The notes: generated by a model from the sequence alone, not told the origin. Counted from the first letter of the stretch, positions 8,210 through 17,210 are shown. The stretch: DNA of 64,000 nt from Flavobacterium sp. 102 (GCF_003634615.1 NZ_RBKX01000001.1:2356001-2420000), one strand, 5' to 3'. Translations and numbers: made by a program.

Positions 8210-9799
8210 TTATAAAGTTATTATAGAGAAATTTTGTTCTAATGGATGGAGTTCATCCAATATCTTTTGAAGTAATTCATTTCCGGCTTCGAGATAGAAT
8301 TCACTAAAGTTGTTTCTTCTTTCCTGAAGCGACTGATTGGGAAACAATTCGTTCTGCAATTGAATAATTCGTTCTAATTTTTCTGAATGAATTTTTTTCT
8401 CTGCTTTTAGTAAACGCTTTTCTAAGTTATCTAACCCTTTAATCTGTTTGATTTCTTGTGCTTTTACGGCACCGGTAAATGATTTATGGGTTTCAGTGGC
8501 TATGTGGTTTAAAGCTTCAAATTGCTTTTTTAAATGTTCTTTTTGCGCTGTAAAGTCTAAATTGAATTGTGAGAACTCTTGCGTTTTTTTATCAAATAAG
8601 GATTGTTGTTTGCTAAATAAATCTTGCCAAGACAGGTTGAGTTTGTCTGCTTTTTGCACTTGTTTTTCGGTTGTCAATAAAACAGAATTTCGCACCAGAA
8701 GTATTGGAAAAGTGATAGCATTCGCTTCGAAATTAGCTTTCAATTGTAACCAGTAAGCAATTTCTCCGCCGCCGCCAATGTAACAGAGATTTGGTAAAAT
8801 TACTTCTTGATAAAGCGGTCTTAGAATGACATTAGGACTAAATTGTTCCGGATTTGTTTCTAAAAGTTGTAAAATCTCTTCTTCAGAAAAAGTAAGATTG
8901 GTATTGTTGACTTTGTATTGGTTATCTTCAAATACAATCCGTTCCCGAATGTTATCTTCGATATAAAAAAGATTAATTTCTCTTGGGTTGACTTGGATGT
9001 TATACTCTTTTAGGGCTGCATTGGTTTGTGTGACGTTTTTGAATGACGTTTGGTTGAGTAATTCTTCTTTAACAAAAGGAATAAACAATTGTTTCAACGA
9101 AATGTCATCGCCATCAAGGATTACCAACCCTTTTTCGGCAAACAATTCATTCGCCAAATATCTGGTAGCATCTGCCAAATTAGAATGTTTTAAATAACTA
9201 TTGTCAAATAAAGATTTTAAGTAAGCGGCATTTTCGCCCAGTCCTAAATCTTTGCCGAAAACTTCATAAACCTCTTCTAAACCGGCTGTTGAAAGTCGGC
9301 CAACCGGACCAAAACTTTCTCTGTCCCATTTAATTTTTACATTTTTGAAATGAAAATAATTGATTTCTTCAAAATCGTGATCTTCTGTTGCCATCCAATA
9401 AATGGGCACAAAATTATGCGCAGGATAAGCTTGTTTTAACGCCGCGCAAAGATTGATTACAGAGACAATTTTATACAAGAAATACAATGGGCCGGTGAAT
9501 AAATTCAGCTGATGACCGGTTGTTATTGTAAAGGTTTTTGAGTTAGAAAGTAGTGCAATGTTAGCTTTAGTCGTTTCAGAAATTTCAAATCCATTGTATT
9601 GATTATGTAAAGCAGTAACCAATGCTTTTCGATAATCTATAGGATAGTTTTTAGTTTTTTCCTCAAGCTGTTGTTTGAAGTTTTCCAGAGTCGGAAACCG
9701 ATTGTAAAGCGCTTTCAATTCTGATTTTTCCTCTAAATAATCTACGATTAGTTTAGAGAAATAACCCGATTTTTGATAGCTGACACAGTCGTTTGGCAT
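8210..9799 (-). CDS. bshC: Bacillithiol biosynthesis cysteine-adding enzyme BshC
   Basis: A 529-residue protein of the BshC/YllA family, which adds cysteine to glucosaminyl-malate to complete bacillithiol, the low-molecular-weight thiol of many Firmicutes and Bacteroidota. Diagnostic segments are TTGHQLNLFTGPLYFLYK (about residue 93 on) and YWMATEDHDFEEINY, followed by the long C-terminal coiled coil (~390-470) typical of the family. Length is as expected. bshA and bshB are not in the window. A cysteine desulfurase is encoded about 1 kb away on the other strand. Confidence 0.93.
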   Translation of the reverse strand: MPNDCVSYQKSGYFSKLIVDYLEEKSELKALYNRFPTLENFKQQLEEKTKNYPIDYRKALVTALHNQYNGFEISETTKANIALLSNSKTFTITTGHQLNLFTGPLYFLYKIVSVINLCAALKQAYPAHNFVPIYWMATEDHDFEEINYFHFKNVKIKWDRESFGPVGRLSTAGLEEVYEVFGKDLGLGENAAYLKSLFDNSYLKHSNLADATRYLANELFAEKGLVILDGDDISLKQLFIPFVKEELLNQTSFKNVTQTNAALKEYNIQVNPREINLFYIEDNIRERIVFEDNQYKVNNTNLTFSEEEILQLLETNPEQFSPNVILRPLYQEVILPNLCYIGGGGEIAYWLQLKANFEANAITFPILLVRNSVLLTTEKQVQKADKLNLSWQDLFSKQQSLFDKKTQEFSQFNLDFTAQKEHLKKQFEALNHIATETHKSFTGAVKAQEIKQIKGLDNLEKRLLKAEKKIHSEKLERIIQLQNELFPNQSLQERRNNFSEFYLEAGNELLQKILDELHPLEQNFSIITL

Positions 9800-9853
9800 G
9801 TTACTTTTTTATAAAAACAAGAAAATCTAAAGCGTTAATAATAGTTTTTATTT

Positions 9854-10831
9854 CTATTCAGGAGTGATTACTTTCCCGTATAAATAATCGTCACCCATAT
9901 AAAAATTACTGTTTCCTTTGGTCATCGTTACTTTTTTTAAACGGATTGTATGCTCAAAAAAGCCTGGTGAAGCCAGAATTGTAGTTACTTCAATTATTCC
10001 GGTTCCTTCGGCTTCTACACCATTATTGGCAATCCAACTTTGGGCAAGCGTTGGCGTAGCCGGAACAGATGCAGCACAAAAATAAGCGTTGTTTATCGTT
10101 CCCGAATACAATCGGTAGTTTACTTTATTGGTCGCACTGATATAAGCTATTCTAGGAGTGGTAGTTTCAGAACTTTGGAACAAATTAGCATAATCGGCTA
10201 AATCTAAAATAAAGGCTTCGCTACTATTAAAATTGAAAATACGATTGTCACTGTCACAAGTACTTTTGCTGGCTTCTTCATCAAATCCAAAGGCTAACGG
10301 ACTGATAGTGGCATTGTAATTACCAAAAACAAAAGTGTCTTCTCCTAAATAGGCTTGGGTAGAGCCATCAGGTCTTAAAAAGGTAATGTCTTTAAAAACT
10401 ATATAATGTTTGTAACCGGTAATCTGGGTAATTCCGGTAATTGAATTTACTGATTTTATGGCGGTTGAAGTGATTTGAATCGTTCCCGATGTGGCGTTCC
10501 ATTCCTCAATTAAGTTTGGCGTAGCAGAAGTAACAAGGTCACAAATATTGGCCGAAGTTGGCGCCGCGTTATATTGTCTGTAAACCACTTGAATATTGCC
10601 GGTAATTTCTACTTCATCTGGATTGCCTTCAGGGGTTTCATCAGTTCGGAAATTTTCTAAAGGGATTGCCAAAATCAACATTTTTGAGTCGCTTATTTTG
10701 TATAGAATCTCTTTTTGGCTGCACTTTTGAACCGGTACATCATCAAAATTTATAGTGTCAACGGTTAATTCACCATCGTCACAGGCATTCATAAATAAAA
10801 CTATGGCTAATAACCCTAAAATTCGTTTCAT
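9854..10831 (-). CDS. Lipoprotein with two tandem repeats, 325 aa
   Basis: The start is at the ATG giving MKRILGLLAIVLFMNAC, a lipoprotein signal with lipidated Cys17. The longer frame upstream is not needed. The body is two copies of a ~130-residue unit (about 37-170 and 192-320). Each begins with a cysteine (Cys37, Cys192) and has a second cysteine (Cys97, Cys252). Each then has a W.A..G strand region and a (Y/F)xxxxxLKK/FKD...(L/M)G(E/D)D ending. The family is not one I can name. The protein is probably anchored in the outer membrane or periplasm. It is transcribed divergently from the cysteine desulfurase. Confidence 0.75.
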   Translation of the reverse strand: MKRILGLLAIVLFMNACDDGELTVDTINFDDVPVQKCSQKEILYKISDSKMLILAIPLENFRTDETPEGNPDEVEITGNIQVVYRQYNAAPTSANICDLVTSATPNLIEEWNATSGTIQITSTAIKSVNSITGITQITGYKHYIVFKDITFLRPDGSTQAYLGEDTFVFGNYNATISPLAFGFDEEASKSTCDSDNRIFNFNSSEAFILDLADYANLFQSSETTTPRIAYISATNKVNYRLYSGTINNAYFCAASVPATPTLAQSWIANNGVEAEGTGIIEVTTILASPGFFEHTIRLKKVTMTKGNSNFYMGDDYLYGKVITPE

Positions 10832-10912
10832 TGGTATAGTAATTTTTAGCAAAAATAAGTTTTTTATACTATTAAATTTATCTTTTATCATTTAATTAGG
10901 ATAGTACTTTTT

Positions 10913-10920
10913 TATATTTG
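10913..10920 (+). promoter_or_regulatory. -7 element next to the cysteine desulfurase start
   Basis: TATATTTG matches the Bacteroidota -7 consensus exactly and ends only four bases before the ATG. The transcript would therefore have almost no leader. No TTG is seen at the -33 position. Confidence 0.5.
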
Positions 10921-10924
10921 CACC

Positions 10925-12046
10925 ATGCAAAAAGTATATCTCGATAATGCCGCTACAACACCAATTCGTCAGGAAGTTATTGCCGAAATGATAAGCGTAA
11001 TGCAATCTGATTATGGTAACCCTTCTTCCACGCACAGTATAGGTAGAAGTGCCAAAGCCGTTATAGAAACTTCCCGAAAGACCATTGCCAAATATTTACA
11101 TTGCAACGCGCAGGAAATCATCTTTACTTCTAGTGCTACAGAAGCGACTAATTGGATTTTAAGAAGTGCCGTGAAAGATTTTGGCGTAAAAAGAATCATT
11201 ACTTCAAAACAAGAACATCATGCCACTTTGTACACTGTACAAGCTTTACAAGAAGAATTCGGAATTCAGGTAGATTTTCTAAAAACACTTCCCGATGGAA
11301 GTTTGGATTATAATCAATTGAGTGATTTTCTATCAGCTGATATTAAAACCATTGTTTCCTTAATGCACGTTAATAACGAAACGGGTGTCGTTCATAACCT
11401 TGAGAAAATAGGAGTGCTGTGTCACCAAAATAAAGCGTTGTTTCATTGCGATACAGTACAATCTATCGGTAAAACCGAATTGGATTTGCAACAATTACCA
11501 ATTGATTTTCTAGTGGCCAGTGCACATAAATTTCATGGTCCGAAAGGAATTGGTTTTGCTTTTGTTCGTAAAAATCTAGTATTACAGCCCATGTTTTTTG
11601 GTGGAGAACAAGAGAAAGGTTGGCGAGCGGGAACAGAATCTGTTCATCAAATTGCAGGAATGGCAAAAGCATTGCAGTTGTCTTATGATAATTTGGCTAA
11701 TGAAAGAGATTACATAACCGATTTGAAAAACTATTGTTTTGACCGATTATCAGAGGCTTTTCCAGCGGTAAAACAAAATGGAACCGATACATTTTATAAT
11801 ATATTAAATGTGTTATTGCCTTTTTCTCCGGAGAAGACAACTATGATTTTATTCAATCTAGATATGAAAGGCATAGCTGTTTCCCGAGGTAGTGCTTGTC
11901 AAAGTGGAAGTATCAAACCTTCGCATGTATTGGCAGAAATGCTTTCGGAAGAAGATTTGAAAAAGCCAAGCTTACGCATTTCGTTTAGCCATTTCAACAC
12001 CAAAACAGAAATTGATTATTTAGTTAAAGTTTTAAAAGAAATATAA
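10925..12046 (+). CDS. Cysteine desulfurase (NifS/IscS family)
   Basis: A 373-residue PLP enzyme that takes sulfur from cysteine as a persulfide for Fe-S clusters or thio-modified tRNA. It starts YLDNAATTP. The PLP-lysine is Lys202 in SAHKFHGPKG, His99 lies in EHHA, and the catalytic Cys326 lies in SRGSACQSGS. This places it in the group I (NifS/IscS) class, with the cysteine on the longer loop. There is no IscU or other Fe-S gene nearby, so it may be a secondary desulfurase rather than the housekeeping one. It is a single-gene unit by orientation. Confidence 0.93.
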   Translation: MQKVYLDNAATTPIRQEVIAEMISVMQSDYGNPSSTHSIGRSAKAVIETSRKTIAKYLHCNAQEIIFTSSATEATNWILRSAVKDFGVKRIITSKQEHHATLYTVQALQEEFGIQVDFLKTLPDGSLDYNQLSDFLSADIKTIVSLMHVNNETGVVHNLEKIGVLCHQNKALFHCDTVQSIGKTELDLQQLPIDFLVASAHKFHGPKGIGFAFVRKNLVLQPMFFGGEQEKGWRAGTESVHQIAGMAKALQLSYDNLANERDYITDLKNYCFDRLSEAFPAVKQNGTDTFYNILNVLLPFSPEKTTMILFNLDMKGIAVSRGSACQSGSIKPSHVLAEMLSEEDLKKPSLRISFSHFNTKTEIDYLVKVLKEI

Positions 12047-12106
12047 ACAGTAATCTATTTTTCTTTCAAAAAGATTATTTTTGATTCATCAAAAAACAAA
12101 AAAGAC

Positions 12107-12721
12107 ATGAAGAAAATTGTAGTAACAGCGATGATGGTATTAGGGTTAACAACCTTTGTATCTGCTCAGAAAAAGGGTGATGTTGAGTTTGGATTCAATA
12201 TTGGTTATAATAGTTCATCGGTTTCAGATTCCTATGAATCGTCGGATACCGGTAGTGGTTTTAATTTAGGTGCTTCTATGGATTATTATTTTTCAAATTC
12301 TTGGAGTGTTAAAACAAAATTAATCTACGACCGAAAAGGTTGGGATAATGGGTTTATTGAGGATGATTTCGGGTCTTATATAACCGATTATAATTTGGAT
12401 TATTTGACAGTACCGGTTATGGCTAGTTGGCATTTTGGCAATAATAAAAATTGGTTTTTAGAATTTGGACCTTATGTTGGCTTTTTGCTGAATGCTGAAG
12501 AGGTGAGATTCGGTACAGATGTAACGGATAGTTTCAATTCAACCGATTTTGGTTTGGCTCTTGGAATTGGCGTTAAAATCCCACTCAACGATAAACTGAA
12601 ATTGTTCTTTGAATATGAAGGACAAGGCGGATTAACGGACATTTTTAAACAAAATGATTATTCTGCAGTGACCAATAGTCGTTCGAGCATCAATGTTGGT
12701 TTGAACTTTTTGTTGAAATAA
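12107..12721 (+). CDS. PorT-like outer-membrane beta-barrel protein
   Basis: A 204-residue protein with signal peptide MKKIVVTAMMVLGLTTFVSAQ. A chain of amphipathic strands follows (GFNIGYNSSS, LGASMDYYFSNSWSVKTKLIYDRKGW, SINVGLNFLLK). The layout YFSNSWSVKTKL...DYLTVPVMASWHF...WFLEFGPYVGFLL is typical of the Bacteroidota family of small barrels related to PorT (outer membrane protein beta-barrel domain). Function in this organism is unknown. It follows the desulfurase by 60 bases and may share its transcript. Confidence 0.8.
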   Translation: MKKIVVTAMMVLGLTTFVSAQKKGDVEFGFNIGYNSSSVSDSYESSDTGSGFNLGASMDYYFSNSWSVKTKLIYDRKGWDNGFIEDDFGSYITDYNLDYLTVPVMASWHFGNNKNWFLEFGPYVGFLLNAEEVRFGTDVTDSFNSTDFGLALGIGVKIPLNDKLKLFFEYEGQGGLTDIFKQNDYSAVTNSRSSINVGLNFLLK

Positions 12722-12740
12722 ACGAAAATAGTATAAATGA

Positions 12741-12767
12741 AAAGCCCCGATTTTTCGGGGCTTTTTT
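12741..12767 (+). terminator. Bidirectional terminator between barrel and amylase genes
   Basis: Stem AAAGCCCCGA/TCGGGGCTTT with a 4-base loop and a T run serves the plus-strand gene. It touches the end of the convergent amylase gene and could stop that transcript too. Confidence 0.9.
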
Positions 12768-14151
12768 ATTTCACTAAAACCAAATATTGCCAAGGCTTTA
12801 ATTCGAAAACATCGTCACCATTGAGTGTGATTTTTTCACCCGAAAATAATTCTGTGTAATTGCCTTTTTGATGAATGGATTTTAGTTTTACAGTAGTAGG
12901 TTTGTCACTATAATTAATAATCGGAATGACTTTGTCTTTGTCTTTTGTTCTTGAAAAAGAAATGACTTGGTCTAGTTTATCATTATAAATACGCACCATA
13001 ACGCCGCCTTCATCACCATTCCATAACGCATGGTTGCGGTGTTTTAAATCAAAGAGTTTTTTAAATAATCCTTCATAAGGCATCTTGCTCCAATCAATCA
13101 AATCTTTGTCGAAAAATTTAAGTGAGCGATTCAATCCGGCTTCTTGACCACCATAAACCAAAGGCATTCCGTTAATGGTTCCGGTTAAAACTATAGAAGC
13201 TTCCAATCCGTTTCCGAAATTGTATTCCATATTGTTGTTCCAGGAATTCATATCATGGTTATCAGTAAAAAGCATTCTGTAGCCACCACGCGGAAAAGTA
13301 CTTACATCGTGCGCCATATATTCAACCAAACCGGCTATGCTTTTCTTATCCCGAGTTACAGCCACCATTTTATCAAATAAAGTCCAAGAATAAGTCATGT
13401 CGAAAGCATTTTTATGCAAATCACGAGATTCCCATTCGCCTAACATAAACACGGGTTTTACAGCATCCATTTCTGCTCGTGCATTGTCCCAAAAATCAGT
13501 CGGAATAAAACCAGCCGTATCACATCGGTAACCATCAATGTCAAAATCTTTTACCCAATAAACCAAAGCTTCAGTCATGTACTTTCGGAGTTCGGGTTTG
13601 TTATAATCAAAATCGATTACATCATCCCAATCATACCAAGGAGTTGGTTGGAAATTACCTTCTTCAGTTTTAGTATACCAATCCGGATGATCTTTGACCA
13701 ATTGATTGTCCCAAGAAGAATGATTGCCCACCCAATCGATGATGACATACATTCCCATACTGTGAATTTTATCGACCAAATGTTTGAAATCTTCTTTGGT
13801 TCCAAATTCAGGATTGACACTATAGTAATCCTTTACCGAATATTCGCTGCCTAGACTTCCTTTTCGTTTTTCGATACCAATTGGGTGAATCGGCATCAGC
13901 CAAATAATATCAATACCCATTGCTTTTATTCTGGGCAAATGAGATTCAAATGCCTTAAATGTACCTTCCGGCGTAAACTGACGAATGTTAGCTTCATAAA
14001 TCGTTGCGTTTTTGCTCCATTCCGGATGTTTTACTTCTACAAATTCTTTGGGTTGGTAACGAGAATCTGTGGTTTCGGCAGTTTTTTCTTTCATACAGCT
14101 TATTGAAAGTAAGCCTGAAATTAAAAATAAAATTTTGCTGATGGATTTCAT
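12766..14151 (-). CDS. GH13 alpha-amylase family lipoprotein
   Basis: A 461-residue glycoside hydrolase expected to cleave alpha-1,4-glucan (starch, glycogen or maltodextrin). The signal MKSISKILFLISGLLSISC makes it a lipoprotein (Cys19). The (beta/alpha)8 barrel carries the GH13 signatures: DWVGNH (139-144), the nucleophile Asp211 in DGYRCDTAGF, acid/base Glu239 in FMLGEWES, and Asp300 in FTDNHDMNSW. A C-terminal beta domain follows (~385-461). It stands alone rather than in a SusCD locus, so it may serve maltodextrin trimming rather than a full starch-uptake system. Confidence 0.92.
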   Translation of the reverse strand: MKSISKILFLISGLLSISCMKEKTAETTDSRYQPKEFVEVKHPEWSKNATIYEANIRQFTPEGTFKAFESHLPRIKAMGIDIIWLMPIHPIGIEKRKGSLGSEYSVKDYYSVNPEFGTKEDFKHLVDKIHSMGMYVIIDWVGNHSSWDNQLVKDHPDWYTKTEEGNFQPTPWYDWDDVIDFDYNKPELRKYMTEALVYWVKDFDIDGYRCDTAGFIPTDFWDNARAEMDAVKPVFMLGEWESRDLHKNAFDMTYSWTLFDKMVAVTRDKKSIAGLVEYMAHDVSTFPRGGYRMLFTDNHDMNSWNNNMEYNFGNGLEASIVLTGTINGMPLVYGGQEAGLNRSLKFFDKDLIDWSKMPYEGLFKKLFDLKHRNHALWNGDEGGVMVRIYNDKLDQVISFSRTKDKDKVIPIINYSDKPTTVKLKSIHQKGNYTELFSGEKITLNGDDVFELKPWQYLVLVK

Positions 14152-14180
14152 TTTGATGGATTTAGAAAATTAAATTTAAT

Positions 14181-14208
14181 AAAAAAACCGAAACAATTGT
14201 CTCGGTTT
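14181..14208 (-). terminator. Terminator of the NlpC/P60 gene
   Basis: On the minus strand AAACCGA and TCGGTTT flank a palindromic ACAATTGT-like centre, followed by a T run. The hairpin overlaps the stop codon. Confidence 0.75.
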
Positions 14209-14968
14209 ATATAATTTTCTTGATGACTCTCAATCGATGAGTATGTCGGTTTTGTTCCGCATTGTAAATTCCTAAATGATCAAGTCTATCGATTCTGACT
14301 TTACCGCTGGCATGGATGATGTAATTATTTTCCATAATGATTCCAACGTGGATGATATTTCCTTCTTCATTATCAAAGAAAGCCAAATCTCCAGGTTCGC
14401 TTTCTTCAATGAAACTCAGTGCATCTCCTTGACCCGATTGTTGAGAAGCATCGCGCAACAAATGATAACCGTTTAACTTATAAACCATTTGGGTAAAACC
14501 CGAGCAATCAATTCCAAAAGGTGTTTTGCCACCCCAAAGATAAGGTGCGTTCAAATAAAGATATGCTGTGGCAATTAAATCGGATTTTGCTTTAACACCG
14601 CTTGTTCTCAATCCTTCAAATTCAAAGCCTTCCACATTGATTTCGCTATGGTTCAAAAACGATAGAGAAGCACCCAAAGGAATAGGCAAAAGCATATTTT
14701 TGGCATTGGTTACATATTCAACCAAATCAGCATTGAGAATGATGGCATCTTTAGATAAATCCTTGAAATTCTTTTCGGTGATAATTTGATACTGTTTCGA
14801 ATCAACCCAACCTTCATAATCGTCGTATTGCAACTTAATTTTAGCCCATTGTTTTTGATTCTCCAAAACCTCAAAATGCTCTCCAAACAAAACTTGGGAA
14901 ACGATTTCGCTTCGGTCACTTGGTTCGGCTCGTAAAGGAATTATGGCAAGGTTACAAATGGCAAACAT
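14207..14968 (-). CDS. SH3 / NlpC-P60 cysteine peptidase
   Basis: A 253-residue peptidoglycan peptide hydrolase. An N-terminal bacterial SH3 domain (~1-65, with VLFGEHFEVLE and WAKIKLQYDDYEGWV) is followed by a second SH3-like stretch. The NlpC/P60 domain (~128-253) has Cys155 in GIDCSGF, His207 in IIHVGI and His219 in IIHASG. This is the layout of DL-endopeptidases such as YkfC that act on murein peptides. No signal peptide is visible, which fits a cytoplasmic murein-recycling enzyme better than a cell-wall lytic one. Confidence 0.9.
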   Translation of the reverse strand: MFAICNLAIIPLRAEPSDRSEIVSQVLFGEHFEVLENQKQWAKIKLQYDDYEGWVDSKQYQIITEKNFKDLSKDAIILNADLVEYVTNAKNMLLPIPLGASLSFLNHSEINVEGFEFEGLRTSGVKAKSDLIATAYLYLNAPYLWGGKTPFGIDCSGFTQMVYKLNGYHLLRDASQQSGQGDALSFIEESEPGDLAFFDNEEGNIIHVGIIMENNYIIHASGKVRIDRLDHLGIYNAEQNRHTHRLRVIKKII

Positions 14969-14973
14969 TTACA

Positions 14974-15044
14974 CGAATTATGAATTATAAATTATGAATT
15001 ATGAGTTATAAATTTCCACAACTTATAACTCATAACTCATAACT
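14974..15044. repeat. AT-rich imperfect palindrome (AATTATGAATTA type)
   Basis: Left-arm repeats of AATTATGAATTATAA are mirrored by TTATAACTCATAACTCATAACT. Together they form a potential hairpin of about 22 base pairs around TTTCCACAAC. The left arm carries AATTATGAATTATGAGTTATAA. A similar arrangement occurs at 63281-63426. It lies between the NlpC gene and the thiolase stop codon and could also act as a thiolase terminator. Confidence 0.7.
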
Positions 15045-15047
15045 GTT

Positions 15048-16226
15048 TTAGGCTCTTTCTATTACTATGGCAGAAGCTCCACCGCCACCATTACAGATAG
15101 CTGCGGCTCCGATTTTGGCATTGTTTTGTTCTAAAACGTTTATCAAAGTTACAATGATTCTCGCTCCGGAACAACCTAGTGGATGACCTAAAGAAACTGC
15201 TCCGCCGTTAACGTTAACTTTATCGTTGTCTAATCCTAAGATTTTGGCATTCGCCAAACCAACTACAGCAAACGCTTCGTTGAATTCGAAATAATCAACA
15301 TCAGCAATAGATAAACCGGCTTTGTTTAATGCGATTGGTAATGCTTTCGATGGAGTAGTGGTGAACCATTTTGGTTCTTGCGCAGCATCTGCGTAGGATT
15401 TGATATAAGCCAAAGGTTTTAAACCCAAAGCTTGTGCTTTCTCTTCACTCATTAAAACCAAAGCGGCTGCACCATCATTGATAGTAGAAGCATTGGCGGC
15501 AGTTACGGTTCCGTCTTTTGTAAACACGGCATTTAACGCAGGGATTTTATCTAATTTAACATTAGTATACTCTTCATCTTTGGAGAAAATAACCGGTTCG
15601 CCACGCCTTTGCGGAATTTCAACAGGAACCACTTCATTGTCAAACTTTCCTTCTGACCATGCTTTGGCAGAACGTTCGTAAGATTGAATTGCAAACGCAT
15701 CTTGATCTTCTCGGGTGATATTATATTCAGCCGCACACATATCGGCACAAACACCCATAGCGTTTCCGTCATAGGCATCGGTTAAACCGTCTTTTTGCAT
15801 TCCGTCAACCAAGGAAGTTGGGCCAAATTTCACACCGTTTCTCATGTGAACATAATGTGGAATCAAACTCATATTCTCCATACCACCGGCAACTACAATT
15901 TCAGCATCACCGTTCATGATGGCTTGTGCACCTTGCATTACAGCTTTCATTCCGGAAGCACAGACTTTATTTACGGTTGTTGTTGGAACCGTATTGGGTA
16001 AACCTGCAAAAATAGCCGCTTGGGTAGCAGGAGCTTGACCAACGCCAGCTTGAACTACGTTACCCATTAAAACTTCGTCAACTAAATTTGGGTCTAAATT
16101 AATTTTATTTAAAGCACCTTTGATAGCAACGGCACCCAATTGTGTTGCTGTAACAGTAGACAAACTACCCATAAAACTTCCGATAGGTGTTCTCACTGCT
16201 GATACGATAACTACTTTTTTACTCAT
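15048..16226 (-). CDS. Acetyl-CoA C-acetyltransferase (thiolase)
   Basis: A 392-residue type II thiolase that condenses two acetyl-CoA, or cleaves acetoacetyl-CoA, in the cytoplasm. The start was placed at MSKKVVIVSAVRTPIG. The longer frame adds 11 unsupported residues. Catalytic residues are Cys89 (NKVCASGM), His348 (SLGHPLGCSG) and Cys378 (AAICNGGGGAS), the same numbering as in the classical Zoogloea enzyme. The shape fits a biosynthetic thiolase rather than the FadA type. No partner genes of a beta-oxidation or ketone pathway are adjacent. Confidence 0.94.
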   Translation of the reverse strand: MSKKVVIVSAVRTPIGSFMGSLSTVTATQLGAVAIKGALNKINLDPNLVDEVLMGNVVQAGVGQAPATQAAIFAGLPNTVPTTTVNKVCASGMKAVMQGAQAIMNGDAEIVVAGGMENMSLIPHYVHMRNGVKFGPTSLVDGMQKDGLTDAYDGNAMGVCADMCAAEYNITREDQDAFAIQSYERSAKAWSEGKFDNEVVPVEIPQRRGEPVIFSKDEEYTNVKLDKIPALNAVFTKDGTVTAANASTINDGAAALVLMSEEKAQALGLKPLAYIKSYADAAQEPKWFTTTPSKALPIALNKAGLSIADVDYFEFNEAFAVVGLANAKILGLDNDKVNVNGGAVSLGHPLGCSGARIIVTLINVLEQNNAKIGAAAICNGGGGASAIVIERA

Positions 16227-16295
16227 AATATTATGTTGTTTTACTCCGCTACGCTCCATACAATTCGGCTGTAAGCGCCTCGGGTGTTTCTATTG

Positions 16296-16303
16296 CAAAA
16301 CTA
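16296..16303 (-). promoter_or_regulatory. Candidate -7 element of the thiolase
   Basis: The minus strand reads TAGTTTTG, matching TAnnTTTG, about 70 bases before the thiolase ATG. No clear -33 TTG is present. Confidence 0.35.
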
Positions 16304-16435
16304 ATCTTTTCTTGGAAAATTAATGAATTTGTGTCATAATAAATGTTGATTTGGAAATAAATGAAAAAATATGAATCGCTACTTGATTGAAAGAGAAGCG
16401 GTTTTAATTTAAATTTAAAAAAAGAAATGAAATAG

Positions 16436-16466
16436 TTGTAAATTATAGAATGATAAATTACATTTG
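16436..16466 (+). promoter_or_regulatory. Promoter of the tRNA cluster
   Basis: TTG (16436-16438), a 20-base spacer and TACATTTG (16459-16466) match the Bacteroidota consensus. They lie about 40 bases before the first tRNA. Confidence 0.65.
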
Positions 16467-16508
16467 CAACCGCTTAAAGAAAATGTTCTTTTACAAATTG
16501 ACGAATTA

Positions 16509-16592
16509 GGAGAGGTGCCAGAGCGGTAATGGAGCAGATTGCTAATCTGTCGACGGGTAACCGTCGCCAGGGTTCGAGTCCCTGTCTCTCCG
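16509..16592 (+). tRNA. tRNA-Ser (anticodon GCT)
   Basis: The acceptor stem GGAGAGG pairs with TCTCTCC. The anticodon loop TTGCTAA gives GCT at 16541-16543 (codons AGC/AGU). A long variable arm (GACGGGTAACCGTC) marks a class II tRNA. The T arm is GGTTCGAGTCC. The CCA end is not encoded. Confidence 0.96.
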
Positions 16593-16643
16593 CATTTTTA
16601 GGTTCTGTGTAACCTAATTATCTGACCACAGATAATAAATACA

Positions 16644-16718
16644 CGGGGTGTAGCGTAGCCCGGTTATCGCGCCTGCTTTGGGAGCAGGAGGCCGCAGGTT
16701 CGAATCCTGCCACCCCGA
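16644..16718 (+). tRNA. tRNA-Pro (anticodon TGG)
   Basis: The acceptor stem CGGGGTG pairs with CACCCCG. The anticodon stem-loop CCTGC-TTTGGGA-GCAGG gives TGG at 16679-16681. The T arm is GGTTCGAATCC. Discriminator A. CCA not encoded. Confidence 0.96.
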
Positions 16719-16740
16719 CAATTGTAAAAGACTTTTTAAT

Positions 16741-16814
16741 GGTTCCATAGCTCAGCTGGATAGAGCAACTGCCTTCTAAGCAGTAGGTCGAAGGTTCGAA
16801 TCCTTCTGGGATCA
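16741..16814 (+). tRNA. tRNA-Arg (anticodon TCT)
   Basis: The acceptor stem GGTTCCA pairs with TGGGATC using wobble pairs. The anticodon loop CTTCTAA gives TCT at 16775-16777 (codons AGA/AGG). The D arm is AGCTCAGCTGGATAGAGCA and the T arm GGTTCGAATCC. CCA not encoded. Confidence 0.95.
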
Positions 16815-16820
16815 CAAGAT

Positions 16821-16848
16821 AAACCACTGAGAAATCAGTGGTTTTTTT
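16821..16848 (+). terminator. Terminator of the tRNA cluster
   Basis: Stem AACCACTGA/TCAGTGGTT with a 4-base loop is followed by seven T residues, a few bases after tRNA-Arg. Confidence 0.9.
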
Positions 16849-17136
16849 GTTTCTACACTTTTAAGACTTTTTATTTTTTGGATTGTATTCAAAATTTTTA
16901 GTTAGAAAATCACACTTCGATTTAAAAAAATAGCTAAAAAATGAAATGTATTGTTCTAAAATTGGAAAAATACTTTTCAAAATTTTATTCTAAAATGGGT
17001 TGTCATAAATCCAAATTTTAATTGAAAACATGTAATTAGTAGAGTTTTCGGGCTTTATATCTATAATTTTTTCTGTTAGCGCATAAAAATATTAATGTTG
17101 TAGTCAGATATTTATAAGAATAATCATTGATAAGTT

Positions 17137-17166
17137 TTGATTTAATTGATTTGCTAATCAGTTTTG
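17137..17166 (+). promoter_or_regulatory. Promoter of the 3073-residue secreted protein
   Basis: TTG (17137-17139), a 19-base spacer and CAGTTTTG (17159-17166) fit the consensus with one mismatch. The leader would be about 40 bases. Confidence 0.5.
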
Positions 17167-17210
17167 CACTGCTAATAAATATCTGATTTATAAATATAAC
17201 CCCATTTATT

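Larger units (their letters stand above)
16815..17210. other. Intergenic region between tRNA cluster and giant gene
   Basis: After the tRNA terminator this stretch is strongly AT-rich. It has no open frame worth calling. Its only supportable signal is the promoter at 17137-17166. Confidence 0.6.

Noticed and set aside
8448..8756. A 102-residue plus-strand ORF antisense to bshC.
   Set aside because: Shadow of bshC, without domain or start signal.
16618..16827. A 69-residue minus-strand ORF.
   Set aside because: It overlaps tRNA-Pro and tRNA-Arg completely.
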